Origin: Erpetoichthys calabaricus
Taxonomy: Eukaryota > Chordata > Cladistia > Polypteriformes > Polypteridae
NCBI RefSeq assembly: GCF_900747795.2
Contig: NC_041407.2
Span: forward strand, 25,857,379 to 25,921,378
DNA: 64,000 bases
Direction: 5' to 3'
Shown: positions 20,301-32,904 of the stretch, one piece after another
Layout of the letters: the number at the start of each line of letters is the position of its first letter
How positions within the stretch are numbered: position 1 is the first letter of the stretch
Translations under genes and position numbers: made by a program
Notes under the pieces: generated by a model
The model's input: only the letters and a program-made list of their open reading frames with translations
Told to the model about the DNA's origin: nothing
Databases searched by the model: none

Positions 20301-23300
20301 CCCCCTTCTTTCCTCTTGCCTCCCATGCTTCCTGTTCAGAATTCTAACTGTCTAACAGACCCGTGTCAAGAGCAGTCAGGGAATGCTGTGTGTGTGCAAC
20401 TTAGTAGTGGATGAGTGATATCATGGATGATAGTAATTAGGTTAAAGAGAGAATTCCACCTGCCATCAAGCAAATCCACACATGGATTAACTGGAAAATT
20501 TTATATAGGAATATACTGAATTTGGTACTTTTTTTAGGTTACTAGGTAATACTAGTATTAGTGGTGTAAAGGCAGGAATTGTTCTCTGAAAAATGCACCA
20601 CCCAAAACAATTTAATAAAATGAGTCCCCTGTAGGCCACGATGTCTTGGCCAGACTTTGAGCTAACCTGGACTTCACCCCATACTAACACTTTTATCATC
20701 CCAATAATAGAGCGCATCCCCCTTTCCATGTCCTTGTACTAGAGGTATGTTTCCAGTGGCCTGGAAATAAGTGTCCATTAATTCACAGGTCATTTTTTTT
20801 TTTTTGATCATTTAAATACATTGTCAAAAATGGACACAACTTGGACTGGTTATTTTATACTTGAGGTATTTGCTTACTTTTGTTGTAATTTGCCCTTATT
20901 AAGTTCAGTTACTTATATGAGAACAATGCAGCTTAAATAACTACATATTATGTTATTTAACTTGCTGCAGAATTTACAAGTTGCCTATTTTCAGTGATCC
21001 ACACTGGGGGCTAGAGTGTGTTTTTAATATAGACCCTAAGAAATGCACAAGTTTTGTCATTATTCTGCTTGATACATCTCTTCACATCTAGTCTATTTAA
21101 CCTTAATTGAAAAGTTTTATACAAACTTTTTGTGAATGCAGTATTTTTGCTTCATGTCTTGTTTACTGACTTAGCATTTTCTTGTAGTTTTTAACCACAG
21201 AAAATTCATTGTGTGAAATATTTCAATTGGGTATCCGTGTCATTAACTCACAGCTCCAAACTTGGTTAAAATATCAGCCTGAAACACTAAGGAGTTTGGC
21301 AAAATCCACACGGACATGGCAAGAATGTTTAAAGTATTCAGGTTTTGACCTGCATCCTAAAAATTGGTCCTTTTGAGTACTTGCGTATAAATTGTACTTC
21401 AGCAGGAAATCGCTCTATGGACGATATTGCAACACAACTGATTGTACAATCAATCAAGAACGTTAACTTCTTGTTATATGTGCACAATTGCAGAGTACAA
21501 TAAGCAGACGATACAATCAATTGGACCAGTTTAATAATTCATTTGAAATTAAATATATTGGGTCAAATGAAGTTAACTTGAGATTGTAATATGGCCTTTT
21601 GGGCGTGCAATGGACTGCCACCCTCGCCAGGACTGGTTCCTGATATATTCCCCCCCCCCCCTTCTTTTTCTTCACCCATTGCTGCCAGAATAGTGTCTGT
21701 CTCTCTCCCTTACCCCAAGCCTAATTTGAACTAAGCAAGTCCTGCTGATTTGAGCATCACCCCAAGTATGCATCGTGTCACCACCTTTTGTTAACTAGTG
21801 GTGTATCACTCTAGCTGGGTGGTCCGAATGTAATGTAATGTAATGGTATGAATGGATGGGCGGACAGATGGGCTTTGCTCGCCAACACCTGGGCCTGTGC
21901 TACACGCTAGCCTCTTTGTACATCTGCATCCGCATCCCAAGTGAGCGGCAGAACTGCAATTTAAACATTTTTATTTTCATGGGAATTGTTACATATGCAT
22001 CAAAGCAACATATAACTACCCACGGTTGAATTTTTTCTCTCTTTTAAAGCCAAACATTTGAAAAAGTAGTTTTTATTTGAGATTTAATTGTCTTTGCAAA
22101 AGCTATTCTAATGGGAAACTGTTAACGTTTTAATACGAATGGCATATCAAGATCTCCTTTGGTGTCTAATGTTATCACCTGAAGATGTACTACATTACCT
22201 TTCTTGGATACATCCTTCTTTCTCCAGTAATTTGGGTGGAGGAAGACCAGATGGTGTTATTCTTTGAGATATTGTAAGTTGTGATTGTGCTGAAGTAAAC
22301 TGTTTCAGCATAGTCTATTGATATGCATGTAACTAATTTGCCTTGTAACTGATTGTCATTTTTTGGTGTTAGTTTGTATGACTTCCTTGTTTCTCGGTGC
22401 TAGAGGACTGTGGTCTTGTTTGAAAATATTTGAGACAAGGGCATGACTGGAAAAAATACCAAGGCAAAGGTCTCCTCTCAGACTGGTTGGAATCTTTTCC
22501 AAAAAGTCTTCTCACATCAAAGGGTGTGTTTTTAAAAAAAATTTTTTATTGTGGTAGTAGGCTACTATCCTATGCAGACATTTTATTTTTTTTTTTCATA
22601 TCCAATAACTTGTCCTAGTTCTGGTGTTTTACCAAAATTGGTCACAGTGCAGGAAAATGTCATTTATCAGAGTACAAATCCGTGGGGAGCTTAGATCCCC
22701 TTATTGCTGATAAAGTCAATTAGTTCCAAACTAGGCAAAGTGGCAACACAATAGCTTGAAGAGAAAAAGGAAGAGGCTTAGTACTGCTCAACTTAAACCA
22801 ATCCCTACAGCAAAAGAGCAATGCAGTGGCTCTTCCAAGAGTAAGAAATGCTAAAACCGCAAACCTAGAGCATTGAACAACTTCTTTTAATATCCGTATG
22901 TGAGGTTATTCCAGAATTGTAGTGCCCCATAGCTGAAGGGTTCTACCTTCTAAAATACTTTATCCTTTTTAAGCAGGCCAGCATCCTGACCACAATATAC
23001 ACTGAGGATTTATGAATACCTACTGTATATTCTGAGGTTGACTGGGAATGAAACCATTCAGTTTTTATATATGAGAAGGTGAAATACATGTTTGGCTCTT
23101 TTTGTTGCTCAAAAAAAAAAAAAATGGTTATATGATAGTACTTAATTTAAAAAAAGCAGCAGTCATGACTATAACTGTATTGTACAAGGATTACATGATT
23201 AATACAAGTAAACTAAATGGCTAAATTAGATACTCGTACTCATTTTGGTGAAGCTTCTCTTTTAGAAATTCAACATAAAAATAAGTGTTCAGTTAATTTT

Positions 23301-26300
23301 ACTGGTCTTGTAATGCTCCAACTGGAGATGTAATATTTTCCTCCTAACCATCTTCAGTTTCACTCCCTATAATGTAAATAAGAAACTGGGTCAGCATGAG
23401 CTGCCGATGTTAAACTTGGCCTGTGTTGCATGATCCTGTCGGAATACTCTTTTAAGGAAAAAATTAAAGTGCAATGTCTTTTTGTAGAGCCATGTAATAA
23501 GGCATTATAAATTGTATTTATTGCAGTTTGTCAAATTCATTTATATAGCATCTTTTGAAACAATTTTTTTGGTACTTTTTCTTTGCTAAACACAGTACTT
23601 TGCTGCTTTCATTGCTGTAAAGCAATAAGTGAGCAACATTCCCAGGCCCTTTAAAACCACGAAGCTATAACCCGTTTATTTCTGGCAGTGCTTGTGTGTA
23701 GTGTTTCAGTTGAGTATGTTGTACCAATTCCTGTGTAAATTAACCTGCCAATGTTAAGTCCATCGCCTTTTGGGTTCAAGGCTGTGCAGTCTAGTGACAT
23801 TCATCAGCAGCATTAACCCTTTGCAGTATATAAAATTGGGACACTTAATTTTTCCAATTTGTGTTAAGTTTGTGGAGGTATTAAACTATGTAAGGTATAC
23901 TTTGACATGAATCGCCAGTTAGGTTTAGTACCTATGGTGGATTTTTTTTTTCTGGTTTTAAATGAGCAAGCACAAACCTTGGTGGCCGTGTTTTTGCATG
24001 AATGGGGTAGAAGTGTGATTTTGTTTGTGTGTTTTTTTTGTTTGTGTTTTTTTAATTATTTGTATGGCTCAGTATTTACTTTGATCTTTAATACCTTGTA
24101 TTTTATGTATTTAGGAGCTGAGAAGGAGGCGCATTGAAACAAATGTGGAACTGAGGAAAGCAAAGAAAGAGGAGCAGATATTCAAAAGGAGGAACGTGAG
24201 CAGCTTTGTGGATGCAACGTCCCCACTGCAAGAGAAGAATCAGAACCGTCCGGTACCGTTTACTTTTTAAAAACTGCATTAAGTCTAACAATTTAGAAAA
24301 AAAGGTGTAGAATGTTTTGTTAGCAAAAATGGATCATTTATAAAAAATTAAGTGCATCACTTTAAAGCTATCCTTATTTTGAGTATGCACAATGCACACC
24401 AGAGTTTGCTTGGTCTTCTAAGGCTGTGTACTTCACAGGGTGCAGGACACTGGACAGTGGAGGAGATTGTGAGTGGAGTAAATGGCAACAATTTAGAACT
24501 GCAGCTACAAGCCACACAGGCTGCCAGGTATTTGCTTATACTTGCTGCCATTTCTGTAAAAACTGTGTTGTACTGCTCCGGTAATTGAGTGTTATGTGCC
24601 TGTAGGAAGCTGTTATCCCGAGAAAAACACCCCCCAATTGACAGCATCATCAATGCTGGCCTCATCCCCAAGTTTGTCTCCTTCTTGGGCCTATTTGACT
24701 GCAGTCCCATTCAGTTTGAGGCAGCCTGGGCTCTTACTAACATCGCATCAGGCAGCTCTGACCAGACCAGAGCAGTGGTGGACGGCGGTGCTATCCCAGC
24801 TTTCATTAGCCTACTGTCTTCCCCTCAGGCCCACATTAGTGAGCAGGCTGTCTGGGCCTTGGGTAACATTGCAGGTGAGAAGGGAGCCATTCTCCTTTTA
24901 TCTCTAATATATCTTTTTCAATGTTGCTGTGGGTAAAAATGCAGACATGGAAATTAAGGTGTATACAATTGATTGCTTTTGATTCAATTTTAGGAGATGG
25001 ATCTTCTTACAGAGATAGAGTCATCAAACATGGCGCCATTGAGCCTCTCCTTGCCTTATTAGCTGTCCCAGAACTGTCGGCCTTGTCGGTAGGTTCCTGC
25101 TAGATCAAGATTGATCTGTAGCAGTCTTATTTTTATTCAAGAAAAAAAAAAATCATAGTTGTCCTGCTAAGCCCTGTTTTTCCTTCTACAGTCTGGTTAT
25201 CTACGAAATATCACATGGACGCTCTCCAATTTGTGCCGCAATAAGAACCCTTCACCACCCCTGTCAGCAGTTCAACAGATCATTCCCACCTTGGTCCGCT
25301 TACTACACCATGATGATCGTGAAGTTCTTGCAGACACTTGCTGGGCCATCTCTTACCTTACAGATGGCCCTAATGATCGGATTGAAGTGGTCGTCCATAC
25401 TGGGATTGTACCTCGCCTGGTGCAGCTGATGGGTTCTAGAGAGCTCTCCATTGTGGTAAGTGTTGGTGGTGGGAACTCTTTTTGAGATATAAAAACTCCA
25501 ACTGGCACATTTTACACTATTTGTCATCTTCCCACTTCTCTAGACTCCTTCACTAAGGTCTATTGGTAACATAGTCACTGGAACAGACGAGCAGACGCAG
25601 AGTGTGCTGGATGCAGGAGCGCTGGCTGTCTTTGCGTGTCTGCTTCGCCATCCCAAAAGCAATATTCAAAAAGAGGCAGCATGGACTCTCTCCAACATTA
25701 CAGCTGGAAATAGCACCCAGATTCAGGAGGTGATCAACAATGGATTGGTGCCCCTTCTTGTGGAAGTCCTCCAGAAGGTAATGTACCTTGGAAAAGGTTT
25801 CTACTTTTATGGTGGTGTTCGTAAAACTTTTAATCTTTTGACTTGCACTAAATATGTGACTACTGCTACAAGATTTTTAATGGCTACCCATAGTGCACAA
25901 ACTCTCTCGTATCAACTTTGTAATCTTCCTGGATATCTTGTTTAACTCGCTATCTCTTATTTAGAGTGATTACAAGACTCAGAAGGAGGCAGTATGGGCT
26001 GTAACTAATTATACCAGTGGTGGAACTGTGGAGCAGGTGGTGTATCTTGTGCAGGCCGGAGCTGTTGAGCCACTCTTGAGCCTTTTGTCCACAAAAGACA
26101 GCAAAACAATTTTGGTTATTTTGGATGCAATCTCCAATATCTTTTTGGTATGTAACCTGATGTGAAAGGTGTGGATATCTCATTTAATTTGACTAGACTT
26201 AATTATTTTCAATTTATACTTAACAGGCTGCTGAGAAGATTGGTTGTGTAGACAAGCTGTGCATCATGATTGAAGAGTGTGGTGGACTGGACAAGATTGA

Positions 26301-26824
26301 AGCTCTCCAGTCACATGACAATGAAGTAGTTTACAATGCTGCATTTAATATTATTGAAAAGTACTTCTCTGCAGAGGTAGGTAGTGGAATATCTCACTGT
26401 CCATCCAGCTGATAAATACTTGATGCATAAAAATGTTAATGTCTTGAGTGCAACCGCCTGTTTTGATTTATTTTAGTAAAACATTTGAGCATGTTGCCCA
26501 GTGCAGGTATTTTAACATACGGGCAGGCTCCAATACATTTTAACTTTTACAGTTGATTCCCCATCTTTTGAGTGTGGAAACCATAAGCATGGCACTTTTA
26601 TGTAGTGGTCCAGCTATTAAATATATAATGGGTCTTTATGATTTTTAAATAAAGAATATTGTAGCAAACCTGATTCTAGTATTAATCTTGTTTGTTTTTT
26701 TAAATGCTGTTTTATCCTGATTTTTCTTTCATAGGAAGAGGAGGACCAAAATGTGGTGCCAGACAGCACTGGAGACAGTTACGCCTTTCAGACCGCAGAT
26801 GTTCCAGGCACTTTCAATTTCTAG
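17237..26824 (+). CDS. KPNA2: KPNA2 (importin subunit alpha), complete, 10 coding exons
   Basis: KPNA2 is the adaptor that binds classical nuclear localisation signals and links cargo to importin beta for import through the nuclear pore. Coding exons: 17237-17302, 24115-24252, 24439-24527, 24606-24874, 24994-25088, 25192-25455, 25544-25777, 25965-26147, 26227-26376, 26735-26824. They sum to 1578 bases, 525 residues plus stop, close to human (529). Order: N-terminal FKNKGKDAS; importin-beta-binding region with RRRR and FKRRNVSSF; then armadillo repeats whose Trp/Asn pairs form the signal-binding groove ([57 protein letters not shown]); and the C terminus EEEDQNVVP...GTFNF. All junctions are GT-AG, phases agree, and there are no breaks. 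Intron 1 is long (6.8 kb). Confidence 0.97.
19181..19241. repeat. Perfect 21-base inverted repeat (hairpin)
   Basis: The arm 19181-19201 (ttgcatttggccagctgcag plus t) is exactly complementary to 19221-19241, with a 19-base spacer. Outside the stem, aaccctt at 19177-19183 and aagggtt at 19257-19263 are also complementary, which suggests a larger decayed inverted repeat. Confidence 0.9.
19881..20108 (-). mobile_element. Truncated tRNA-derived SINE (family A)
   Basis: It starts with the CATC tail and follows the full copy at 41888-42233 through 'aacccgctgaatccaaac', 'gggcagggtgccaaccca' and 'cctgcatgtctttggactg'. It stops near 20108 at 'cggggagaac', so the tRNA-like head is missing. It lies in KPNA2 intron 1. 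Confidence 0.85.
24115..24252 (+). CDS. KPNA2: KPNA2 exon: importin-beta-binding domain
   Basis: 46 codons, phase 0 at both ends. It holds the two basic clusters [18 protein letters not shown] and FKRRNVSSF that bind importin beta or fold back as an autoinhibitory signal. Confidence 0.96.
24439..24527 (+). CDS. KPNA2: KPNA2 exon: start of armadillo array
   Basis: It encodes [20 protein letters not shown] and ATQAAR, and leaves in phase 2. Confidence 0.95.
24606..24874 (+). CDS. KPNA2: KPNA2 exon: armadillo repeats 1-2
   Basis: It encodes [40 protein letters not shown] and WALGNIAG. It contains the first groove tryptophans and asparagines. Phase 1 exit. Confidence 0.96.
24994..25088 (+). CDS. 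KPNA2: KPNA2 exon: armadillo repeat 3 part
   Basis: It encodes [20 protein letters not shown] and [11 protein letters not shown]. Phase 0 exit. Confidence 0.95.
25192..25455 (+). CDS. KPNA2: KPNA2 exon: armadillo repeats 3-5
   Basis: 88 codons, including [35 protein letters not shown] and [15 protein letters not shown]. Confidence 0.96.
25544..25777 (+). CDS. KPNA2: KPNA2 exon: armadillo repeats 5-7
   Basis: 78 codons, including [20 protein letters not shown] and [20 protein letters not shown]. Confidence 0.96.
25965..26147 (+). CDS. KPNA2: KPNA2 exon: armadillo repeats 7-9
   Basis: 61 codons, including [20 protein letters not shown] and [14 protein letters not shown]. Confidence 0.96.
26227..26376 (+). 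CDS. KPNA2: KPNA2 exon: C-terminal armadillo repeat, CAS-binding region
   Basis: 50 codons, including [20 protein letters not shown] and [11 protein letters not shown]. This is the part that in the family binds the export factor CAS. Confidence 0.95.
26735..26824 (+). CDS. KPNA2: KPNA2 last exon
   Basis: It encodes [20 protein letters not shown] and the conserved end GTFNF, followed by TAG. Confidence 0.96.
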   Translation, partial: EEEDQNVVPDSTGDSYAFQTADVPGTFNF

Positions 26825-26916
26825 TGGAGTCTGCTGTAATATTCCCTTGCAGTTCTGTCAGTCTTCGTTTTGTCTGTCTTCATGTTTGTTGGTCTTATTT
26901 TTCACTGTTGTATATA

Positions 26917-26922
26917 AATAAA
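26917..26922 (+). promoter_or_regulatory. KPNA2: KPNA2 polyadenylation signal
   Basis: AATAAA about 95 bases after the stop codon, followed by 'gtatttggtggttttgttttt', a GT-rich downstream element. The 3' untranslated region would be short. Confidence 0.75.
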
Positions 26923-26949
26923 GTATTTGGTGGTTTTGTTTTTTTGGAT

Positions 26950-28599
26950 GAATATTTGACTTCTTCCCGAGCAAGTAAAGGGGATCTTGAAAATGGTGAT
27001 ACTGTTTGTGCAGTGAGCGTTCCAGAAAATCTGAATAAGCTGTGACTGACAGGTTTCCTAGGCAGAGCCCTCAACCTCCATTTCATTATTGTTCACACTT
27101 GACCAGGCTTAGGGGTTGTTTAACATTGTTGCTTTAGCTGCAGCAAGCGGTTGGCTGCCTTATACGTTAAGAGTGAGGCCAAGTCTTTTTTAATATTTGG
27201 TCTGCTGGATACTTATTAAAGATAGGACCAAGTTCTAGTCTCCTTGCAGCTACAGTCCCATGTTTTTCATGGTTACATTTTTTTTTTTTTTAATGTATCC
27301 TCTCTGTACCCTCTCTTCACCCCCATTTGATTAGAATGAAATAATGGAGAGTTTGAGGCAGCTGGGCTGCTGGAGGGTTGACGGAACTTAAGAAGGTTGT
27401 TGACCTTAAACTTCACAGGTCTAGTCCACTGAATGACATTCCTGACTCTTATGTGGTGGACAAAATGAGGATTTTTACTCGTAGCCACAGGAGCAAAAGT
27501 TATGGAGAATGTGAGGCACTAATTTTCTAAATATTGGAAAAGTGCTGCTTGTCTCCTGGAAGGAATCTATCAGGATAGGCTACAGCATATTACTGCATGT
27601 GCATTTAGTCACCTTTCTCTAGTTTACTGTAAAAATGGACCACTTCTAGTATGTCCAGTTACCTTACCCCTAAAGGAAGGACTGGGTATGGCATAGAATT
27701 ATTACAACATCACATGAGCGAAAGTAGCCAGTTGCAATATGGGGTACAGAGATGGAAGCGATTTGCTTGGGGGTAGATCATCAGGTTTTCACTTACAGGA
27801 AACATAATTGGCTTCCCTTCCAAAAAAAGCTACAATTGTAAAGCAGAAGTGCCATAGGCGTTGCTTTTTGTGCGGGGAGGAAATCTGGCTTTTTACAGAA
27901 GCAAAATGTTATAAGATGACATGGCTGTTCTATTCACAGTGAAGCAGCGTGCAGGTGCATTTCTGTTGTGATAAAGGAGCCGGTGTCAAGTTCTGTTGAA
28001 TTAGTTGAAAGTTCTCCATGTTAGTGTTTCGCAGAGAGAATGTGCAGCATTGTTCATAATGGCATTCAGTTTTGTCTTCTCTTCCCACTCCCTCCAGGGG
28101 GTCAAAAGTGTGCCTCATGAGTGAGCTGCTGCTTCTATAGTTATCTGGCATAACAACGTGGGTCTTTAGATTGCCAGTCCCTTCACTATATTCTGTCCTA
28201 TCCTCCTCCTTTTCATTTCTTGGTATGATTTACTGTATTTCATATAATAGAACATACCCTGCCTTGGTATTCCTCTTGATTTTTCCTATCATTTTACCCT
28301 CCAGCACAATTCTCATCAATTTCTCTTGTCTTAGTCTGCATCCCATCCACTCCTCACGGTTTCAAGTGTTCTGTTATTCACCAGCACTTTTTCATTAGGC
28401 AATTTAGCCATTCCACTGATCTTTTCCATCCTTCTCTGTAGCCACAGTTTAAATTCTTCTTCTATCCAGGTGCTTCCTGTCGTTGGTTGCTATATGGTTG
28501 TGAGATGCAGATGCTATGTAATGACTTGAGATGAAGACTGGACTACTTCAGTACTGTGTCCCTTCAGAGAATCATTGAGTACAGCTGGTTTGACTTTGT
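26950..28599. other. Intergenic stretch, nothing recognised
   Basis: Between the KPNA2 polyadenylation signal and a decayed LINE. It has T runs and short open frames without family resemblance. Confidence 0.5.
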
Positions 28600-30365
28600 T
28601 TCAAACGAGCAGTTGCTCACAAAGTCCCGAATGAGGCACATTACCTGCATTAAGGGGGCATAGGATACAGCACTATGGTCTTGTGTGATTTCCACCAGTC
28701 TTAATTCCGCTTGTAGGATCCTTATTGTTGAGGACCAGGCCAAGAGACGTCCACAAAAAAACCTGGCTGTGGCACATAGATGTTCATTTGTGGAGGGTGT
28801 GACTGGACTGTCTCGTGTGAGGGTGTTGTGCTGCCATCTGAGATCCTGAGCTGCTTCATGGTATGGTGGGTGTGGCAATGCACTGTACCAGCACATCTGT
28901 CCCAAACTTTTAAATAGTTTGATATTGTGGACCTCTCGTGAATTAATGTTCCCAGTCCAGTACATAATAGTGTTAAAAAAAAGCAGCTGGCCAACACAGT
29001 GTTACAGAAGATGGGAAGGATGTCATTGCCAACATTAAAGGAACACAGTCTCTTAAAAGCCTACTTTTCCTTTTCTTATGTTGTTCCTGCATGTTATAAG
29101 ACCAGTCCAGCCTGTTGTTGATGTGGACCCCCATGAATCTGTAGCAATGCACCACCTCCTCTCCTTTAATAGTGACTGGGTGTGGAGGCACCTTGGTATA
29201 GTGAACGTCAATAACTAATGCTGTGTTTCATTTGAAGTGAGAGGTTAGAATTTTCAACCGGAACATCCCCTTATGTCAGATTTCCAACTCTGAAACTCCG
29301 GCCTGGTCTGGCAAGTCTAAGTTTGTTCATGTGATGAAGCAAGTAGAACAAAGATTTTCTTGGGCACGTCCATATTGATTTTACTGGAACGTGATCAACT
29401 CGGTGTGACATTCCCAACTCCAACATCTAAGGTAAACTTAATGCAGCTCAAATCTTTGGTTTTACTGATGTGTTTAGTTGCAGACAATTCCTTCTGCACC
29501 AAGAATCAAAATTTTCCACCTGACTCTTATATATTACAGATGCACCCTATAAGTGCAGAATCATCAAGAGAATTTCTTCAAGTGTCATGAACTGGTGGTG
29601 TAGTTATAGTCTGAGGTGTATAGAGTGAAGAGAAAAGGTGGCAGGACTGTTCTTGGTCTTACAAACTCTGGTGTGTCCAAATTATCCAGGCACCTGGCAA
29701 TCGAGTTCAATGTCCACTAGGCTATTCCAACAGCATATCTCTTGAGCTTACCCCTTAACAGGGATGGCTGGATGGTATTGAAGGCACTAAGGAATTCAAA
29801 AAAGCATACTTGTCACAGTGCTGCTAGCCTTGTCCAGCGGAGAATAAACCTTGTGGAGCCGATAGATTACTTAGATAATTGCACCCTCTACTCCAGTCTT
29901 TGATAGGCAAACTGCAGGTGGTCTACCATAAGTGGACTTGTATTGTCCAGAACCAGCCTCTTAGTCCAATAAGAAAACTGCATTGGGTCTAGGTGGTCTA
30001 TCTCAAGAGGACTCATATAATCCACGACCAGCCTCTCGAAGGTCCTCTTGATCTGAGACGTAAGTGCCACTGGTCTATAGTCATCAGGTGTAGAGGCGCC
30101 TGCCTTCTTTGGAACAGGAACAATGCAGGGCATTTCCAACACTTTTTGCACTCTTAGTGACAGACTAAACAGAAACCAGAGGATGCCACAAGGCCTTAAA
30201 CTCTCGAAGACTGACTCCATCTGATCCTGCAACTTTTCCTGTGTGTAGCGTCCTCGGTTCTCTCCTCACTTTGTCATTAGTTATGGACGGCCCATACTGC
30301 TGGTCAGAATTGGTCTCATCACTGGCCATTCCAGGCGTTGAAGAAGTAGGGATGGTGAGGATCAA
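28600..30365 (-). mobile_element. Decayed LINE, Rex1/CR1-type
   Basis: On the minus strand, blocks appear in LINE order: GKVAGSDGVSLREFK near 30200-30250, IVPVPKKAGASTPDDYRPVA near 30060-30125, QFSYWTKR and FAYQ near 29890-29990, and FMGVHINNRLDWSYN near 29090-29135. Frames are broken in many places. Around 29907-30038 a stretch of the reverse transcriptase is present twice in tandem (SPLEIDHLDPMQFSY and SPLMVDHLQFAYQ). The element ends only a few hundred bases before the SMURF2 promoter. Confidence 0.7.
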
Positions 30366-30639
30366 TTAAATATTGCAGGGCGTTTGACTTGTCCATATCC
30401 ACTTCTAGTACTTGAGCCCTGGAACGCTTGATTCCAGTAATTATGCCCAATCTATTGCCGACATATTTCATGTTAATCTAACCGAGTTGTTTTCTTTTTA
30501 TTTTAGTATTATGGACTTCCTTTACTTCACTCCATGACAGAACTTAAGGGACCAACGTATCATAAAAAAGTATAAATGAAAAGTACGGGATATTTTGCAC
30601 GAACCTGCAGTCCAAAGTTGTGCTATTTCGTGTACTTTA

Positions 30640-31290
30640 AAGTTGCAGTCGAAACTGAGGCGCGCGTCCGTGATGCGAACTAGGATTAGACGTGCGCGTT
30701 CTCGCTTGATGACGGCAGCAACGCGCCGGCCCAGTGGAGCCGTGAGTATTCGGGGAGTCACTAGAAAGCTGCAGTCCGGTGAAGAGTACAGAAGAGCAGC
30801 AGGCCCACTTCGATCCAGCTGTGCAGATTTAGCGAGCACTTCTCGATCGCAGTGGGATTGCTCGGGTCGTGTAAGCGCGCAGAGCGCTGGGAGCGCAGTG
30901 TGTCATGGTAATGCTATGCACATCCGGGCCACAGCGCGCTGACTCCATTATTGTTCAGCGACAGTGAAACTGGAGAGAGAGAGAGAGAGAGCTCAAGTGC
31001 GGGGGGCGGGGAGCGTCGCGCAGCCAAACAGGAGGACACTTTCGGAGGGCCGCCGCGAGCTGGACAGCCTCAAGGACATGTCTAACCCTGGTGTACGGAG
31101 AAATGGACCCGTGAAGCTGCGTTTGACAGGTAAACGTTACCGGTGAACTAGGGGTACGGGGTTAACCCGTCGCCGCACGACCCTTTTGTGCCTAATAGTG
31201 CTCTTGCTTGCCTGCCTGCTTAGCGTCCGGCGGCCCTGCGTGCACGGGCGAGCGCGTGCGCGCGCACACCTCAGTTTCGGACTGTTTGCG
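30640..31290 (+). promoter_or_regulatory. SMURF2: SMURF2 CpG-rich promoter and 5' region
   Basis: CpG is frequent here against an AT-rich background. A GC box (GGGGGCGGGG) lies at 31002-31011 and a GA run at 30973-30991. No TATA box was seen. The stretch spans the first coding exon. Confidence 0.7.
31078..31129 (+). CDS. SMURF2: SMURF2 first coding exon (E3 ubiquitin ligase)
   Basis: It encodes MSNPGVRRNGPVKLRLT and the first base of the next codon before gtaaac. This matches the start of SMURF2 (a HECT-type ubiquitin ligase acting on SMAD and TGF-beta receptor signalling), where the next residue is valine from a split GTN codon. The stretch is the beginning of the C2 domain. SMURF1 starts similarly but reads SSIKIRLT here, so SMURF2 fits better. 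In frame, a stop lies at 30940-30942 with no ATG between, which supports the start at 31078. No later exon could be found in the window. The C2, WW and HECT exons are expected downstream. Confidence 0.88.
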
Positions 31291-32904
31291 CAAGTGTGTG
31301 CGTGAGACGCTTCGAGTTGTTGGTCTGTGTGAGACTTTGAGCCAGTTTTGTGTAGGAGTCCTTTTTGGAAGTGTTTCGGGGTATTCGGTGTACAGAGTGT
31401 GATTTGTGGTGTACACTAGTAACTTTGAAGAGTTATGATAAAGGGGTGGGGATCTGGTGTAGGTCGGTGTTTTTTTTTCCACATTTAGGGGACAGCTGTC
31501 GTATGTCTGTGACTTTCGGGAGTTTACGTGGATATTCGGTGTGTGCGGTTCAGATGACTCGAAAGTGTTTAAGTAGGCGAAAATCTACGTGTCCGTCAAA
31601 GTTCAAGGGGCTTGATATGTTGGGGGCTATTTCGGGAGTGCGTGGCATGTTGTATGGTCTCTGTGTATACGTGTGGGAAAGGTGGAAGCTCTGGGACTTT
31701 TGTACACTTCCCGGAGTGGTGTGCTTAATGGTTGCTTGGGACGCCTCCCTCAGAATTCAGGTGTGAGGTGGTCTTTTTGCCTGTTGTTTGAGAAGTTTGC
31801 CGTGTTTTTTTTTTTTTTTGTGTGTGTGTATGAGCTGCAAGGTGTTTAGATTAGAAAGATCATCCAGAGTTCAAGTATTTAGTCGAGTACTTTTTATTAA
31901 ATCTGGCGACTTTTGAAAACATTCTTGTCATGTCAATTGCTCCCTTGTTAGAGGGGAGCTGTGTTTCGTAGTTCAGCCCTTCAGCTCACCAGACGACATA
32001 CAATCAGAGTATTTGAAATTTCACTTCTTCCCCCACCCCACCCCATGCCCTCTTCCCAAGTATTATTTGCCACCAGCCAGACATGTAGATTTTTCCATCC
32101 ATCTGCTTGTGTGTTCTCTTTCAGCTTCTTTGTTTGTATGAACCCTGAGGAGAGTAGCTCAGTCACTGTATATGTTTCCACCCACACATGCTCATGAAGT
32201 GCCAGTGGACTTTGTGTGCTGCTATGTGACCCGAGATGAGAGTGGTTGGACCACTGCCTTCTTTTTTTTTTTTTTAATTTTTTTTTAATTGAATTGCTTA
32301 TTTCAAGGGGCGGGGAGTTGCCTGCTTGTAAGAGGTGAGCTGGCGAAATTTTTGGCATGCCTCTGAAGTTTGTGGTTTATTGAAGTCTGGCCTTTATGTT
32401 GTGGCGGAAACAGCTGGTGTGTAGCCGCCCTGGCGGGTTCAGACGAAGACAATTTCAAGAGGCTAACTTCTGACTGGCGTGAAAACCGTGGTCCGGTGTG
32501 GACAGTTTTGGTTTCAGAAGAGTCTCTTGTCCAAAACTTTGTAAGTTGAGAAGGGGGTGGTGGTGGTGGTTTTGCTCTCCACTAGACAGGAAGGATGCAA
32601 TTAGCTGCTGATATGAAGAAGAGATTGACACTCTGCATCCTGGATATTGCAGGCTTTTGCGGTTCCTGTTGGCAGACACTTTTAGGACATGTCTACAAAG
32701 AAACATAAGTGAAGGGATTTTGATGGCTGGTGTGAATACTGAAAATCAGTGGATTAATTGTATGCTTGTTAAATCGGAGTTATGGTCAGTGAATGATTAG
32801 TTACTGACACCACGAGAGGAGATTCTGTTAGTGGTGTTTGCAGTTTGTGTCCATGAATACAGTTTATAATTAAAAATGATCAGCATTCTTACTGGTTTCC
32901 TTCA
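31130..32904 (+). other. SMURF2: SMURF2 intron 1, proximal part
   Basis: GT-rich sequence after the first exon. T runs lie near 31806-31819 and 32261-32288. No exon or repeat family was recognised. Confidence 0.55.

Larger units (their letters stand above)
17303..24114 (+). other. KPNA2: KPNA2 intron 1, mostly unremarkable
   Basis: A 6.8-kb intron. It holds a 21-base perfect inverted repeat (19181-19241), a truncated SINE (19881-20108), a C run near 21651-21661, a degraded SINE-like patch near 21600-21870 ending in ATG/GTAATG repeats, and A/T runs. No exon or further element was recognised. Confidence 0.7.

Noticed and set aside
30964-31077. In-frame upstream extension of the SMURF2 exon
   Set aside because: The frame opens with GTG and not ATG. 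The first ATG with the family N terminus is 31078, and the extension looks like 5' untranslated sequence with a GA run.
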